From assembly GCA_018105865.1 (NCBI GenBank), contig CM030833.1, positions 12,904,381-12,968,380 on the forward strand: 64,000 nt of DNA. The letters are read 5' to 3'. The notes beneath the pieces are model-generated. The model saw only the letters and a list, made by a program, of their open reading frames with translations. It was not told where the DNA came from and did no database searches. Below, piece after piece: positions 10,495-22,299 of the stretch. How positions within the stretch are numbered: position 1 is the first letter of the stretch; the number at the start of each line of letters is the position of its first letter. The stretch comes from Metaphire vulgaris. Taxonomy: Eukaryota > Annelida > Clitellata > Crassiclitellata > Megascolecidae. A program made the position numbers and the translations under genes.

Positions 10495-13400
10495 CTGTCA
10501 ATAAATAATCAAATCAAATCAAATCAAATCATTCGAATAAACAGAAACGGTCTAAGACTTGGAAGTTTCCATACAATGATTAATTAATCGTCAGTTACAA
10601 GACGTTGTGAAAAATATCATCGACGGACTTTCAGTATAACAATAGACGGCGGAGTTAGCAATAGCCTATATATAGCCTATATAGCAATTTCCTCCTGTAA
10701 CTGCGGCTATAAGGCAGTGCACCTTCCTCTAAATTACATGCGTTCGTGCGTGCTTTTAGGTTCAAGTTTTCCCCGTTGTTCTTCATCCGATATTACAATC
10801 CGGTAAAAATGTACTTTAGATTTCCACTCTTTCCCTGAATATTTCACCTTCTATTATAAGCCTACTTCTTTTCTGAAAAAAACCAGTTCTGCTGTTAAAC
10901 TAGTGAGTAATTCTCATTACAGAGGCAGTTTCGAATCGCGGAGTTCGAGAAGTCAGTACCCCGGGCAAAGGAAAAAAGTAATGCCACTAAATTGATTGGG
11001 ACAATTATTTAACAATTGCTGAAAATCTTCAGAGAATTCGCAATTTTGAAACACACCCTGTTATGGTTGGCTACACATTGGAAATATTTAGTAGGCCTAA
11101 TTCATTTTTCTAAGTCATGCACTAGCTGATTAGCTCACTGAAGGAATTATTTCCATAGGCCACAAAAATACAATTACAAAATAATTGCATATTCCAGTTT
11201 TTTCCAAATCCCCATTATAGCCTAGCTCCGTTTTTCTTGATTAGGCCTGCAGAAACCTACAGTGCTTCCACTTTCTTCTGGAAATCGACAAATTCTAGTA
11301 GACTGAGTCTGTAGTCTCTATTCTTGTCATAGATATCGACCATAGCTTCAGTCTTTTGCAGATCGAAGCCCAGTTCCTGCTCGAGGATTGGAAAGGCATC
11401 GTCTGCTGTTACGTAGCCTCTCTTTTTCGTATCGTAGAGACGAAATTTGCTGCGAGAATCTCCAGATCTGAGATTAAAATGGCAAAAGAAACCAGTCGGC
11501 GTCTGTTTATCCTGATCACATTTCCATAACTATTGCAGTACGTAAGAGTAATGGACTCCGTTCATTCATTCATTCATTCATTCATTCATTCATTCTCATG
11601 GGCGTAGCCAGGAATTTGATTTCTGGGGTATAATGTGATTGGGGGAGGGGGCATAAATCTTTAAAACGTTGGAAAACTTAGAAAACGCATTAAAACTTTA
11701 AGATAGCCTAATTTGTAGGGCTATATATACCGATATATCCCCCCGTCGCTACGCCCCTGTCATTCATTTATTCATTCATTCATTCGTGCAGTCAATCAGT
11801 CAGTCAGTCAGTCAGTCAATCGTTCGCTCGCTCATTCGTTCGTTTGTTCGTTTCTTCATTAATTTCCAATGATTTTATCACATGATTGATTTAATTGAGC
11901 CCTTTAAAACAACTCAGTTATCATCGTCGTCGTCGTCGTCGTCGTCATCATCATTAATATTTCTTACGCGCGTTGGTCGGATCTTCTTTTCATTGCAACA
12001 ACGAATTCGTCGAATGTAATTCCTCCGGAATCGTCTAAATCCCGACGACCAAAAATATCCTATGCAAAAGGACAGCGCCATTAATGCTCTTTCAGTTTCT
12101 CATTCAATTCGGAGGATTTTAGTAATTTTCGAACGCCTATTTCTTATGTCTTAATAAATCCTGAAGACGAGCCACTATTGCGGAGAGATTTAATTAACTC
12201 AAACGAGGAACTATTTTGTCATCCGTCATTCGAGACTGGAAAACAGGGGCGTAGCAACGGCCAACGAGAGATATCGAGTGTGTTTTTTAAGATTTTCAAA
12301 GTTTTTTGACATTTATACCCCCCATCACATTATATCCCCTCCAATCAAATTTCGAACGACTGTAGGTTAACACTGGAAGTCTCTTAGTCACCACGGCTTA
12401 TAAAGATGTCTGCAATACTTCGAAGACGAGCCAGCGACACTAGGTCAACATTGAGAGGACAATCCAAAATGATGTCGGGAACTAGACGAAGAGGGCGACC
12501 AGGGAGAAGATGTACATATCTTGGCGCAATTATATCAGAAGACTGCTCCCTAGAGGAAGAAATAAAGGCCAGATTGACAAAAGGAAGGGTTGCCATCAGA
12601 AAAATGAAGAACATTTGGAAAGACAATAATATCAGCATGAGAACAAAGAAGAGGATAATCGAGAGTGTTGCATGGAGTACAGCATCATATGGATGCGAGA
12701 GTTGGACTCTGAAAAGAAAAATATAGAGAAGAATAGAAGCTTTTGAAATGTACTCATTACGTACCATGCAAAGCATAAGCTGGAGTGATAGGAAAACCAA
12801 TGAAGAGGTTTTGAAAATGTCAGACACGGAAAGACGTTTCCTCAACATGTGCAAAAGAAGGAAGCTGCAATACTTCGGACACGTACAGCGGAACAGCGAC
12901 ACTAGGTCAACATTGGAGAGGACAATCCAGCAAGGAATGATGTCGGGAACTAGACGAAGAGGGCGACCAGGGCGAAGATGGGCGGATGACGTGGAAGAGT
13001 GGACAGGAATGAAAATGTCAGCAGCAGTCAAGAAAACAGAGGATCGACATGGTTGGAGGAAAGAAATTCATGCTGTCACCTTAACTTCAGTCCATGAAGG
13101 AACAAGGAGAAGATGATGAAAAGATGGCAGTTGTGAAGTTTTCCCCGGGGATCGTTTACATCGGCGTAGCCAAGGGGGGTCACGGAGGGACTCGGCCCCC
13201 TATTCGGATCGGAACCGGTCGTGAGATTCGTCCAAAATCGGCGAGTAGTTGGGTGTGGGGGGAAGAGTATTATATTGAGGAAAACGCACCAGATAACAGA
13301 CTTTAAAGCACTTAAGACGATGACCTTTTTTGCTTGTCGAGACTTTTGGGAAGAAAAATGTCGAAGTGACCCATTATTCTGGAATCCTGACTATGACACT

Positions 13401-13861
13401 GAACCTTCATTCGTATTGCGTGACACTGATCAGTGATCACCCGATCAACTTAATTCACTCGATCCTTGTCTCCGTGAATGACTACGGTTAGGGATATTTT
13501 TACACCCCCCTAACTCCCTTCAACACCCTCCAATTTGAGGTCGACACCCCCCAAATTTGGTAATGTGACAATGGTATGCGTGGATGGTCGACACCCCCAA
13601 AAATTTACATTCCTAGAAATATCCCTGGCTCCGGTTGCTCTCCGTTATTATCTTACTTACCAAGACCTCTTCTCTGCTGAGATTGTAGCCGAAGACGCGA
13701 CTGACTGCGGCGAATTCCCTGAACTCGACGATTCCGTCTTTGTTCAGATCGAGAGCGTCGAATCGTCTTCGATACTGGGCCAGCACCTCCGGCTGAAGGC
13801 TCAGTTCGAGCAGCCGCTGGCTGGCCGACTCGGCGGCATCGTAGAGTGCGGATTCGGCCAT
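10290..13861 (-). CDS. Calmodulin-like EF-hand gene with alternative C-lobes
   Basis: This is a four-EF-hand, calmodulin/troponin-C-like calcium sensor. Shared exons 13661-13861 (67 codons, phase 0 end) and 11968-12059 encode the N-lobe. The second shared exon ends GC|GTAAGA, and both 11257-11467 and 10290-10494 begin with a single base that completes that codon as Ala. Either terminal exon therefore joins in frame, predicting isoforms of 167 and 165 residues. The N-lobe loops are DLNKDGIVEFRE and DLDDSGGITFDE, spaced 24 residues apart as in calmodulin. No signal peptide or membrane segment is visible, so it is probably cytosolic. Introns hold LINE and MITE insertions. EF-hand identity is firm. 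Alternative terminal-exon use is inferred from phase; a fused duplicate gene is the other reading. Confidence 0.85.
10495..11256 (-). other. Region between alternative exons A and B
   Basis: This is intron for isoform A and 3' UTR for isoform B. It carries a short AAATC tandem near 10506-10530 and no further EF-hand exon. Confidence 0.5.
11257..11467 (-). CDS. EF-hand gene terminal exon B (degenerate C-lobe)
   Basis: Acceptor TTTTAATCTCAG, one phase-completing base, then 69 residues to TAG at 11257-11259, ending VEAL. The third loop, DTKKRGYVTADD, has basic residues at ligand positions 3 and 5 and probably does not bind calcium. The fourth, DKNRDYRLSLLE, keeps ligands at 1, 3, 5 and 12 but replaces Gly6 with Tyr. 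Confidence 0.8.
11561..11945. repeat. TTCA, CAGT and CGT microsatellites with a MITE
   Basis: The EF-hand intron holds (TTCA)n (11561-11595 and 11760-11790), a CAGT run (about 11795-11820) and (CGT)n (11923-11945). Between the TTCA runs lies a small element, about 11596-11759, with inverted GGGCGTAGCC and GCTACGCCCCTG ends, so a MITE appears to have inserted into a TTCA microsatellite. Confidence 0.6.
11968..12059 (-). CDS. EF-hand gene exon 2, EF2
   Basis: The acceptor TTTGCATAG is followed by 92 coding bases carrying EF-hand 2 (DLDDSGGITFDE). The donor GTAAGA overlaps an in-frame GCG-TAA, so intron retention would end the protein after 98 residues, leaving only the N-lobe. Confidence 0.8.
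12243..12360. mobile_element. GGGGCGTAGC-type MITE fragment
   Basis: CAGGGGCGTAGCAACGG starts a piece whose interior (GATTTTCAAAGTTTTTTGAC, then CCAATCAAATTTC) matches the MITE at 63003-63488. The right end is missing. Confidence 0.5.
12400..13116 (+). mobile_element. LINE reverse-transcriptase C-terminal remnant
   Basis: Two adjacent frames (12406-12726 and 12748-13116) encode the late part of an APE-type non-LTR reverse transcriptase: TYLGAIISEDCSLEEEI, KMKNIWKDNNISMRTKKR, a YGCESWTL block, RRKLQYFGHVQRNSD, GTRRRGRPGRRWADDVEEW and DRHGWRKEIHAV. A stop at 12724 and a frame change break it. The first 80 bases duplicate a later segment. The copy sits in the EF-hand intron in the orientation opposite to the host gene. 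Confidence 0.8.
13150..13450. mobile_element. GGCGTAGCC-type MITE remnant
   Basis: It begins near GGCGTAGCCAAGGGGGG and contains TTTTTTGCTTGTCGAGACTTT. The right end is unclear. Confidence 0.45.
13490..13627. mobile_element. Small hAT-like MITE with GTCGACACCCCC core
   Basis: AGGGATATTTTTACACCCC on the left mirrors ATTCCTAGAAATATCCCTG on the right. It has the same ends and core as the copies at 54905-55052 and 63056-63369. It ends 33 bases from the donor of EF-hand exon 1. Confidence 0.6.
13661..13861 (-). CDS. EF-hand gene exon 1, start codon and EF1
   Basis: ATG at 13861-13859 opens MAESALYDAAESAS, an amphipathic leader, then EF-hand 1 at residues 39-50 (DLNKDGIVEFRE) with Asp1, Asn3, Asp5, Gly6 and Glu12, all canonical for calcium binding. 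The exon ends at codon 67 before donor GTAAGTAAG. No other ATG lies between this one and the EF-hand. Confidence 0.85.
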
Positions 13862-14127
13862 TTTTTGCGATCACTGAAAAAGAACGGAAAACTGATCTTC
13901 GAGATAACAGAAAGAGGCGAGATTAAAAGAGCTCAAGGGCAAGACAGTCTGTGATTTTTTTAAAACCTGACATTTCATGTTTCAGTAGCCTAAAGGGACA
14001 TTCAACAGCCATGTTCAATAAGCAGTGCAGTTCGATTAACCATTGCAATATGTATAGGCTACCACTTTCACCTCAATTTCAACCTTTGAGCTCTAAAATA
14101 GTTTATTTTGAATAGTATAGTATAAAG

Positions 14128-14902
14128 TAGGGCTGCGGAAATTAAACATTAATTATTAAATAAACGTTAATTTATTTTAACGATTAATTTTTTCATTAGC
14201 GATTAATCAAATTTTTTATTGGCCGAGACTGTTCTGTGTATACCATGATACCAGCAACCTCAGTTCCGTGTGAACGACTATTTAGCTCTGCTGGCTGGTT
14301 TCATTGTGAGTAAGACACGTTCGTCACTTGAATCAAACACTTATTAATCTTATTATTCTTATTATTCTTATTCTTATTCTTATTATTAGTAGTAGTATTA
14401 TTATTATTATTAGTTATTATTATTATTATTAAGACAATTTATATAGCGCTGTAACATGGTTAAGTAACAAAATCAAAAGCGCTTTGACAACGCTAACATG
14501 TCAATGGTGGACAGAAGATGGCGATGTTGAAGTCCGCTCGGATGAATAAAAACAAAACTCGCAACTGAGAAATCCGGTGCAGTCGTAAGAAGCGGTCTTT
14601 CACTGGAGAACTGCAACCACCACGACGTTGTCAGCGCAGAACGGAAGAAGATGTTGTGGGTCCGCGAGATTGGTAGAAGAATATGCTCATGTGTTTGCGT
14701 AGTTTGTTATCCGACGACATTTGAGCGATACTGGACCAGTATGGTGCTATTAACTCTTTTTAACTGAATTTTATATGAAATATTACATTTTGTCAATAAC
14801 TGTAACTAGAAGGTTTTTTGTTTAATCGAAATTAGCTATTAATTAAATCATTACTTTCTCAAAATTTAACTATTAAAATTAAATTATTCGTTACCAGCCC
14901 TA
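14128..14902. mobile_element. hAT element with transposase fossil
   Basis: TAGGGCTGCGG on the left mirrors CCAGCCCTA on the right, with AT-rich TTAAT/ATTAA subterminal repeats. At 14254-14335 the plus strand reads PATSVPCERLFSSAG and, after a 4-base duplication (CTGG), a FIVSKTRSSLES-type end. This is the C-terminal dimerisation motif of hAT transposases. A minus-strand LINE tail with a TTA-rich stretch (about 14340-14480) is inserted in it. Confidence 0.65.
14340..14480 (-). mobile_element. LINE 3' tail, minus strand
   Basis: The complement reads AAAGCGCTTTTG, then GCGCTATATAAATTGTC, then an (ATT)n run, the same 3' signature as the LINE at 6723-7140. Confidence 0.55.
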
Positions 14903-15261
14903 GTAGGCCTATATAGTATAGTATAGAAAGTATAGTATTTTAAAGGGAGGAAGAGGCATTTCATGGTCACTGCTTGCTGACCCTCTGTTTTACTCTATAG
15001 CAAGGGAAAAGTATCTCAATGATTTGTTTAGCATAATGAATCAATTAAAAATTGTTTCCACATCACCACTGGTCTGATTGTTCTCCGTCAATGGTAGAAC
15101 TCGCAAATACCACACTCCACACTGAGTAGAAAAGAAGCAAAGGACAGAAGAATAAATTGTATTAGTAAACAATGGAGCAGTGATGTATACATGTAGGTCT
15201 GGTGTGTATTAGAACAACATGCACGGGCAAATCTAATGCATAAAAAAACTTCACGATTTTT

Positions 15262-15321
15262 CTCCGTGTGAATGACTATTTAGCTCTGCTGGTTTCATTG
15301 TGAGTAAGACACGTTCGTCAC

Positions 15322-15324
<3 letters not shown>
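15262..15324 (+). pseudogene. Second hAT transposase C-terminal fossil
   Basis: Reads PCE, a stop, then LFSSAGFIVSKTRSSLE in one frame, nearly identical to the fossil at 14254-14335 but without its 4-base duplication. It is followed at once by a TA microsatellite. Confidence 0.65.

Positions 15325-15325
<1 letters not shown>

Positions 15326-15393
<68 letters not shown>
15326..15393. repeat. (TA)n microsatellite
   Basis: About 68 bases of uninterrupted TA. Confidence 0.95.
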
Positions 15394-15395
<2 letters not shown>

Positions 15396-15639
15396 CGACA
15401 CTCCCTCGATGAATCAATGCCTAGATCTCACTTAATTTGAATCTTGCAAATCTCACATTTTCGTTACCCGATGGATTAATTAAACCTAATCCTCCGGAGA
15501 AAAACTGAATAATCCCAACTTTGTTATTGCAGAAAAATTCGGAATTTACAGGAGTTGACAGATGCTGCTAGTTATACAAGCAGACGTTTTTGGACTACAT
15601 ACAAATGAAACAAAAACAAGGGCGATGGAAATAATGAAA

Positions 15640-16570
15640 GGAAATACAAACCCCAGTGAAAATTAAAGTGAATGGACACATTTTTACAGGTTTTTACAGG
15701 TTAAGTCATTCCGATATGTTGGAGGAGCGATTGAAAACGACGCCAGTCGGCATAAAATCAAAGATAAAAATCAAGAATATCAAAGGGCAATTGCTCCAAG
15801 CAATGGAAAGGATGAAACATTTTGGAGAAAAGACGAATTAACATTAATTGAAACATTTTGACTCCTGGGCTCAGGGGAAATACCGGGGAATTTGAATTCT
15901 GCTACTGCTGTTATTAAAATTTCCGGGGAATTGAAATAAAAAACACTGATTGAAATAAAAATGAAAATATACAACACAATAGTAGTACTTCAAATGCCAT
16001 ACGGCTCAGAGACATGGACGCTCAGAAAATCTGGTGGAAAAGACTAGTTGTGGCAGAAATGTGCTGCTTAAAAGGCAAAAGATAAGAAATGAAGACACCA
16101 GACAACGTTAAAAGATAATGCAATGGAAAGATAAGAAAAGAAGAAGACCAAGAAGACAAGAAGAAGAAAAGAAGAAGAAGAAGAAGAACAAGAAGAAGCT
16201 AAAAGATAATACAATGGAAACGATAAGAAGAAGAAAAGAAGAAGAAGAAGAAGAAGAAGAAGAAGAAGAAGAAGAAGAAGAAGAAGAAGAAGAAGAAGAA
16301 GAAGAAGACTAACTTGGTCTAGACATGTGTGCAGATTAGATAGTAACCGATGACCATACATGGTTCTGCACACAAAGATACAAGGAAAGAGAAGACAAGG
16401 AAGGCCAAATAAACGATGGATCGACAACAGAGAAAGGAAAGGAAGACCAAACCCAAGACAAATCAACGTCGCAGAAACTGTAATACAAACTAATGAAAAG
16501 AAACATTGAAAACATTTCCTGTCTAGCTATGGTTGCAACTAACTGGCAGAGGGTCGGTGGTGGTGGTGAT
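15640..16570 (+). mobile_element. Decayed LINE with (AAG)n expansion inside
   Basis: Fragments in shifting frames recall the late part of an APE-type LINE reverse transcriptase: YGSETWTLRKSGGKD near 16000-16045, and VATNWQRV at 16531-16555 just before the tail. The middle has been replaced or expanded by (AAG)n with interruptions (16140-16310). Confidence 0.6.
16140..16310. repeat. (AAG)n purine tract
   Basis: Long GAA/AAG run with two interruptions; the strand asymmetry could favour triplex formation. Confidence 0.9.
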
Positions 16571-16650
16571 GGTGGGTGGTGGTGGTGGTGGTGGTGGTGA
16601 TGGTGGTGGTGGTGGTGGTGGTGGTGGTGGTGGTGGTGGTGGTGGTGGTG
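16555..16650. repeat. (GGT)n microsatellite
   Basis: GGT repeats with a few GAT interruptions, starting directly at the 3' end of the LINE, so probably its tail. Confidence 0.9.
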
Positions 16651-16844
16651 GATCCTCCGATAGATCCAGCACTGTTGTCCTAACTGCGTAGAAAGCCTCA
16701 AATCGTACATGCATTTCTATAATCTCTTTATGAGCCTATAGCTATCGGCAACTTGGCAAGAGAAGCATAGGCCTACAACCACGGCCAGTCAACTCTTTCA
16801 ATTACATTTTTATACAATAAACCGCGGAATGATGTGATGTAGGG

Positions 16845-18037
16845 GTAAACTTTTTCAAACTTTTTTTCTCAAACTTTTTCAAGCCGGTCCACATTCCGTC
16901 TTCCATCGTTCTTGAGAGTCCATTTAGGCCTAGTTACAACGGAAGTCCTATTATTCCTATGCTCACAGCGGCGTAGTAGATAACCACGAGTAACTACGGG
17001 TCCTCTTAACAGACTGTTAAAAGTATTACAAAGCAACGGATAAAAATGACAAAACACAAAATGCAAATAATAGGCCTAAATGTCAGATTTTGAGATAGGA
17101 TATTGGAAAAGGTTTACAAAGCGATTAGTTCTCGAAACGAGGTCTGGAGCGGAGTCCCAGTCACATAAATTTTGATTAATATTATAAGTAGACGGTGAGC
17201 TCTAGTGCAATAGTGAATAGTGCATATTTTAAATACCTCGATTATTATTTATTTATGAGTGACCAAAAGCTGTAATAAAGCATGAACAGTTCGAAGGTGG
17301 AAACGGCAGTGTTGTAATAAATACTTCAATGAAGTATTGAAATACTTTCATAAATACTTGGTTCTAAGGTAGTATTTAAATAGTATTTAAATACCCAAAT
17401 ACCAAGGTAAGTATTTAAATACTGGCAAATAAGTCTTAAATACTTTTTGAAATACTTGATAATGTATTTTACACATGATTCGCCACAACCGTATTTTTGT
17501 GTAAAGAAATGTTAGTTAAAATTATTTCTAACAATGTTAATGTAGGCCTACTTAATGTTCAACTGTCTAAAACCATCAGTAAAGAAAATGTAAAAATGAA
17601 CAGTCTGTTATAAACATTATAATTATGCATCAGTTGTACTTGCAATAAATAGAAAGTATTTAAATTTATTAAATACATCCAAATTCTGTATGGTATTTAA
17701 ATTCTATTTAAATACTTAATTTTGGATGGGTATTTCAATACTTTCTTAAATACTGGACAAAGTATTTAAATAGTATTTAAATACTAAAGTATTTAAATAC
17801 TTTACAACACTGGAAAACGGAAATACATCAACGAATGATTGCAATAACAACAGTAAGTGAATAAGTAAGCTAATATGTATAATAACTGGATTTAAGCGGT
17901 TAAGTAAGGGTTTTGTTGAAAAACAATAAAATTCAGGTTCAAAAATTTTCACACTCATATTCAAAGAGCTGCGGCGGTCCACAGGAACCAGCCTTGCGGT
18001 CCGGACTGTGGACCGCGGGACAAGGTTTGAGTTGACC
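16845..18037. mobile_element. hAT-like non-autonomous element, copy B
   Basis: Homologous to 9322-10280. Both share GCCGGTCCACA near the left end, GATAAAAATGACAAA, TAGACGGTGAGCTCT, TTCAAAGAGCTGCGGCGGTC and GCGGTCCGGA.TGTGG.CCGCGG at the right. It is longer because another element is inserted at 17307-17812. Confidence 0.7.
17307..17812. mobile_element. hAT MITE of TATTTAAATAC repeats
   Basis: Ends are CAGTGTTGTAATAAATACTT and, on the complement, CAGTGTTGTAAAGTATTTAA. Flanking octamers GGAAACGG (17299-17306) and GAAAACGG (17813-17820) match at 7 of 8, an hAT-type duplication. The interior is made of short palindromes of the AGTATTTAAATACT type. It is nested in copy B of the larger hAT. Confidence 0.85.
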
Positions 18038-18507
18038 TACACGTGACGTATTGTATCTTACATACATACTAAATTCGTTAATCTGCGAGATTTGTTTCGT
18101 TCAATATTATTATCTAATCTTGTTTCAGTCTCTTACCTGTTTCGGAATCTGAGTCTTGTGTATTTGTGCTGCGTACGGTGTGTTTGAAATCTTGTTCGCA
18201 GTTCGTTCTTCTTTCTCCCTTTCCTACCAATGAAGAGAACCAATAGTTCTATTCGTATAGCCTACAGAATTTGGCTTTTAATTATTTCCTGATAGACTTA
18301 TAGACCTATGGTCCGCAAACTCAAATTCATGAACACAAGCTCGAATAGGCACTCCCAACGTTTGTACGAACAATGAAACACTAGATTCTCTATCTGGAGC
18401 TATAAGCCAGACCGTCCATATTTCCACCGCTTGGCAACTGATATGGCGTATGGCTTCCTTTTCTCGGCAGGCGTTTAGGCTGATTTAAGACTTCTGATAC
18501 ACACACA

Positions 18508-18566
18508 TATATATATATACACACCAATATATATACACAATATATATATATATATATATATATATT
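18508..18566. repeat. (TA)n microsatellite
   Basis: TA repeats with two breaks. Confidence 0.85.
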
Positions 18567-18653
18567 GTATGTGCCGAATTTTCCTCCTATCTCTATTAGT
18601 TGCAATACTGTTATCTTAGGCTGTTGTTGAAATCATATATCTCGCTGGAAAAG

Positions 18654-20460
<1,807 letters not shown>

Positions 20461-20479
20461 CTCGAACTTATTAATCGAC

Positions 20480-20820
20480 ATATTTATCATATTAAGATTC
20501 TTCCTCTGTGCCTGTGCCTCTGTGCAAGCGTTCTGATTGGTTGGCTGTGTGAGCGTTCTGATTGGTTACCTTCAAGCGTTCGAGCGTTCCGATTGCTTGG
20601 CTGCTTGAGCGTTCTCATTGGTTGGCTGTGTGATGTTCTCATTGGTTACCTTCAAGCGTTCTGATTGGTTGGTTGGGTGAGCGTTCTGATTGGTCGTTCT
20701 GGAATATCCGTTGCCTCGAGCGAAGCGAGCCTGCACTGCGAGCGAAGCTCGCAGCGAGCGAAGCGAGCCTGATGCGAGCGAAGCGAGCGCGAGCGAAGCG
20801 AGCCTGCGTTCTAGTTTGCG
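20480..20820 (-). repeat. Repeat with GAGCGAAGCGAGC and GTTCTGATTGG units
   Basis: Several GCGTTCTGATTGGTT-type units (20528-20705) are followed by five GAGCGAAGCGAGC-type units (20716-20805). The complement of its left part (GAACGCTTGAAGGTAAC) recurs at 32097, and CTCGCTTCGCTCGC recurs near 31780, so the element at 31640-32125 is a relative in opposite orientation. Confidence 0.6.
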
Positions 20821-20960
20821 TTTAGAGTGAAACAGAACTGTCCACTTCTTAAGTTTCATGCCGATCAGGACAAAACAATCAACAATGCTTACCGGGTAAT
20901 GGCTAGCTTCTGAAATATAATATCGATAAAAGTCAGTATATCGACCTACATTATACAGTA

Positions 20961-21389
20961 CGGGGCTGTCCATTAAGAATGTCAACAATTTTTGGGCAAT
21001 TTTTGACCCCTTCCCTTGTCAACAACTTTCAACTTTCAACTTTCAACGACCCCTATAATTATGTCAAAAACTTTTCACCCCCCCCCCCAACTAAAATCAG
21101 TGACGGGTCTCCCTAAAAAGAAAAGTTCAAACGGTTATTATTTTTGCGGCGATGACCATTTTCCCTTTCTCTTGTTCATCAAGTGTCGTAATGTGGTGAT
21201 GATGACCTTGTTTTTTGCTTGTCAGGTTTTTTCCATTGTAATAAACAGTATTCTATGAATTTTCCTATTTGTTATCATTTGTAAAAAATGAAATTGTTGA
21301 TGTCAACTTCTCTTGACCCCCTTGTCAGCAACTGTCAAACTTTTTCAAACCCCTCCCCTATTTTGTTGACGTAATTAATGGACATCCCT
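20961..21389. mobile_element. MITE with GGGGCTGTCC ends, copy 2
   Basis: CGGGGCTGTCCATTAA on the left and GTAATTAATGGACATCCCT on the right, between TA dinucleotides. The interior carries GATGACC and TTTTTTGCTTGTCAGG. Confidence 0.75.
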
Positions 21390-21424
21390 TATGCAGTATA
21401 ACTGTATAACGCTTTATTACTACT

Positions 21425-21604
21425 TGGCATTCGCCTAAGGCTCAACATAGACCATATTGATTTGTGTCCATGCCATGAAGGGACATATGAATGCCCGAGG
21501 TACGAACATGCCTATTCGCAGACTATAGCAGACCCGAACCCTGGAACAACAAACCGACTCCACACAAGGCTGATGCTCTATACGAATGAGCTACCGCGGC
21601 ATCA
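21425..21604 (-). mobile_element. tRNA-derived SINE, minus strand
   Basis: The minus strand from 21604 reads GCCGCGGTAGCTCATTCGTA and then TAGAGCATCAG, a polymerase III A box with the spacing of a tRNA D-arm. About 45 bases on comes CAGGGTTCGGGTCTG, a B box. The head is too diverged to fold as a working tRNA, and a non-tRNA body follows to about 21425. Confidence 0.65.
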
Positions 21605-22054
21605 AAGTTTATAGCGCTATTTTCTCGAAATGTTTCCAATTTTTATTATACTAATTTAAATCTGCAGTAACAATATCAATGGTGCATTGATTGTTTGTAA
21701 AAAGAAAGGGTCCTATACAAAGTAATTATTTTATTGTTGCATTTCAACAATTTCATTCACTTCCAAAACTGCAATAAGCCTTTCTTCAACTCTTTGGACG
21801 TGATAACAGTATGGTCCATCATAGCACTCAATGGTAGAAACAATGAAGGCTGAAAAACTACCAGTATTTGTGAAATTTTCGGAGCTGAGAGAAATTTTGT
21901 CTGCAGTTATTTACCTGGAGAACAAGTCTCCCCTTAAACAGAATGGCAGTTCTACCTTTTCTCATTTTGGATTTAACCGAGCAAACTGGTCTTGCTTAGC
22001 GTGTCACCACTTTCAGCCCACTTAGCTCCGTGTTAGTCCAGAGAACTCCGACTG

Positions 22055-22190
22055 GAGATGAGATGGCAGAGTGGGTTACCCGTTGGAGCGGTAGGCTAAC
22101 GGAGCGGGTTCAAGCCCCGTTAGCCCCCCAAGTGGCTTTCATACAGGCAGCAATACCTGTACCTGTGTGAAGCCACTTTAAATCATGCTA
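22055..22190 (+). mobile_element. tRNA-like SINE with LINE-like tail
   Basis: GATGGCAGAGTGGGTTACC resembles a Leu/Ser-type A box and GCGGGTTCAAGCCCCG a B box inside a 5-bp T-stem. The tail contains an inverted pair, AGTGGCTTTCATACAGG and CCTGTGTGAAGCCACT, then CCACTTTAAATCA. That last block also ends the LINE at 27175-27810. Confidence 0.55.
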
Positions 22191-22299
22191 TGTTTATGTA
22201 TTATGTTATGTGTCTGAAACCAATCATAGAGATCCCCAGTGAGGTTTTTTCACTTCTTTCGCTTCTATGTCTCCACGTTTGTTTTTGGTCGTGCAAACC

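Noticed and set aside
12384..13031. 215-codon minus-strand frame
   Set aside because: It is the reverse of the LINE reverse-transcriptase remnant, whose plus-strand motifs are clear.
13535..13954. Plus-strand 139-codon frame
   Set aside because: It overlaps EF-hand exon 1 on the other strand; the minus-strand EF-hand is unambiguous.
16068..16714. Open frames with poly-Leu, poly-His, poly-Pro or poly-Glu
   Set aside because: Products of the (AAG)n and (GGT)n tracts in a dead LINE.
20700..20810. CRISPR-like array from GAGCGAAGCGAGC units
   Set aside because: Units are palindromic, irregularly spaced and without distinct spacers, in a eukaryotic genome.
22055..22130. Functional tRNA gene
   Set aside because: A and B boxes are present but the anticodon arm and acceptor stem do not fold properly, and a SINE-like tail follows.
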